From contig JAGVUW010000212.1 of assembly GCA_019136035.1 (NCBI GenBank), positions 1-6,511 on the forward strand: 6,511 nt of DNA, read 5' to 3'. This document shows, one piece after another, positions 5,407 to 6,511 of this stretch (the first letter of the stretch is position 1; every line of letters starts with the position of its first letter). The notes under the pieces are model-generated. The model was not told the origin of the DNA, searched no databases, and saw only the letters and a list, made by a program, of their open reading frames with translations. Source of the DNA: Verrucomicrobiota bacterium (GTDB lineage: Bacteria > Verrucomicrobiota > Lentisphaeria > Oligosphaerales > JAFGRS01). The position numbers and the translations under genes were made by a program.

Positions 5407-6511
5407 TCAGGCGCTCTTGTCAGCGGTCGCCTTCGGCTTGCGGCGGCGGCCGGCCCACATCATGCCGCCGCCGATGGCCACCACCGAGCCGGCCACCGCC
5501 AGGATCGCCAGGCGACCCGAGGCCGGGTTCGGCAGGAGGAGCAGCAACGCGATGCCGGCACCGATGACCACACAGAAGGCGCCGACAATCTTGAGCTGCG
5601 AGAGGTCGTTGCCCTCGCCGACCTCCTTCGCGAAGTCGACCGGGCGATGCATGGTCTCGAAAAACGCCTCGACCTGGGCACGGTAGGCCGGCGAGGCCGT
5701 CCGCCAGAAGGGCATGCAGGCCACATAGCCCAGGGCGCCGGTGCCGAGGTTCACGAAGACGCGAAGGTACCACGGCCAGTTGTAGCCAGCCAGGAAGGGC
5801 AGCAGGCGCGTGACCCAGTCGTCCTTGCCGCTGTGGTAGCCCAGGAAGGACGGTATGGCGGCGCAGACGATCGATACCAGGGCGGCCCACCACGGGGCGC
5901 GCTTGAAGAACAGCCCCATGAACATCGGCACCACCAGCACCGAGCCGAGGATGGCGCCGATCATCTGCATGATCACGAAGATGCTCAGCTTCTCGATGGT
6001 CGAGAGGTAGTAGGCGACGAAAATCACGATGCCGCCCAGGAGCAGGGTGTACAGCTCGCCGAGGAAGAGCAGCCGGCGGCCTTCCCAGGGCCGGCCGCGG
6101 CAGAGCCGGCACAGGGCCGGGTAGATGTCGTTGGTGAACACCGCGGCGTTGCGGTTCAGGCCGGTGTCCATCGAGCTCATGGTGGCGGCGAACATGGCCA
6201 CGACCATCAGGCCGGTCATGCCCAGGGGCAGCACCCGCATGGAGGCGATGGCGTAGGCCGCGTCGGCCGGGTTCGACAGGGCGGCGGCCTCGACGGCCTC
6301 GGCGAAGAGCAGCCGCGCCGTCATTGGCGGGATGAACCAGACCAGGCTGCCGAAGCCCATGAAGATCGCCGCGATCAGGGCCGCCTTGCGGGCGTCGCGG
6401 CCGTCCTTCACCGCGAAGTACCGCGGCGCCGCGCTGATGGCGTTCTGGCTCAGGCACTGGTTCAGCCACATGCCGATGATCCAGACCCAGCTATAGTCGA
6501 TGAAGACGTGC
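5407..6511 (-). CDS. Sodium:solute symporter (SSS family), C-terminal part
   Basis: This is a sodium-coupled permease of the inner membrane; its solute (sugar, organic acid, amino acid or other) cannot be told from sequence. The frame stays open through the right edge, so only 367 C-terminal residues are visible. Family members are usually 500-600 residues. The methionine encoded at 6469-6471 lies inside the protein, since the codons upstream of it encode a membrane-like DYSWVWIIGMW. The most diagnostic stretch is MSSMDTGLNRNA followed by FTNDIYP; the Ser-Ser pair (codons at 6172-6177) matches the conserved sodium-site region. Several hydrophobic segments follow. A hydrophilic segment (AFFETMHRPVDFAKEVGEG) then precedes two further membrane spans and a basic tail ending KADKSA-like residues. 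The hydrophilic segment resembles SSS proteins I know from planctomycetes. The gene converges on the carotenoid operon and is transcribed independently. Confidence 0.9.
   Translation of the reverse strand, partial: HVFIDYSWVWIIGMWLNQCLSQNAISAAPRYFAVKDGRDARKAALIAAIFMGFGSLVWFIPPMTARLLFAEAVEAAALSNPADAAYAIASMRVLPLGMTGLMVVAMFAATMSSMDTGLNRNAAVFTNDIYPALCRLCRGRPWEGRRLLFLGELYTLLLGGIVIFVAYYLSTIEKLSIFVIMQMIGAILGSVLVVPMFMGLFFKRAPWWAALVSIVCAAIPSFLGYHSGKDDWVTRLLPFLAGYNWPWYLRVFVNLGTGALGYVACMPFWRTASPAYRAQVEAFFETMHRPVDFAKEVGEGNDLSQLKIVGAFCVVIGAGIALLLLLPNPASGRLAILAVAGSVVAIGGGMMWAGRRRKPKATADKSA

Noticed and set aside
5259..5567. 102-codon plus-strand frame in the convergent spacer
   Set aside because: It is formed by palindromes and then runs antisense into the symporter gene; composition is Arg/Pro/Gly-rich without a domain.

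Overview
The window is a very GC-rich bacterial chromosome segment. Codons end overwhelmingly in G or C, Shine-Dalgarno sequences are purine-rich, and the genes are tightly packed. It has the look of a planctomycete or a relative in the PVC superphylum. That rests on the style of the C-terminal part of the SSS symporter, the ispH/carotenoid gene mix and the intergenic palindromes. It is an inference from memory, not a proven assignment.

Layout. Bases 1-76 probably hold the last codons of an upstream plus-strand gene. Bases 77-307 are non-coding and rich in hairpins. Then come four plus-strand genes: a ZIP-family divalent-metal transporter (zupT, 308-1207); a 149-bp gap carrying two back-to-back stem-loop repeats; ispH (1357-2292), the last enzyme of the MEP isoprenoid pathway; a CrtI/CrtN/CrtP-type carotenoid desaturase or oxidase (2296-3822); and a class-3 aldehyde dehydrogenase (3815-5203). 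ispH and the desaturase are 3 nt apart, and the desaturase and dehydrogenase overlap by 8 nt, so these three are almost certainly one operon. After a 203-bp palindrome-rich convergent spacer, the minus strand carries the C-terminal 367 residues of a sodium:solute symporter whose start lies beyond the right edge.

How the genes work together. IspH makes IPP and DMAPP, the precursors of all isoprenoids. The desaturase acts on a long polyene such as phytoene, squalene or a diapocarotene. The class-3 aldehyde dehydrogenase is well placed to turn a terminal carotenoid aldehyde into a carboxylate, as in staphyloxanthin-type C30 pathways. I infer an apocarotenoid or carotenoic-acid operon. The synthase and any further desaturases are not in this window.

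The most unusual structure outside genes is a family of three 26-nt stem-loops, at 171-196, 1244-1269 and 1269-1294. They have a conserved six-base loop and a conserved right arm, and one stem pair shows a compensatory double change. Two copies form a head-to-head doublet like a REP/BIME unit, and the set brackets zupT. The convergent spacer before the symporter holds a second, unrelated set of palindromes, including a perfect 18-bp one and a two-tier 15-bp hairpin.
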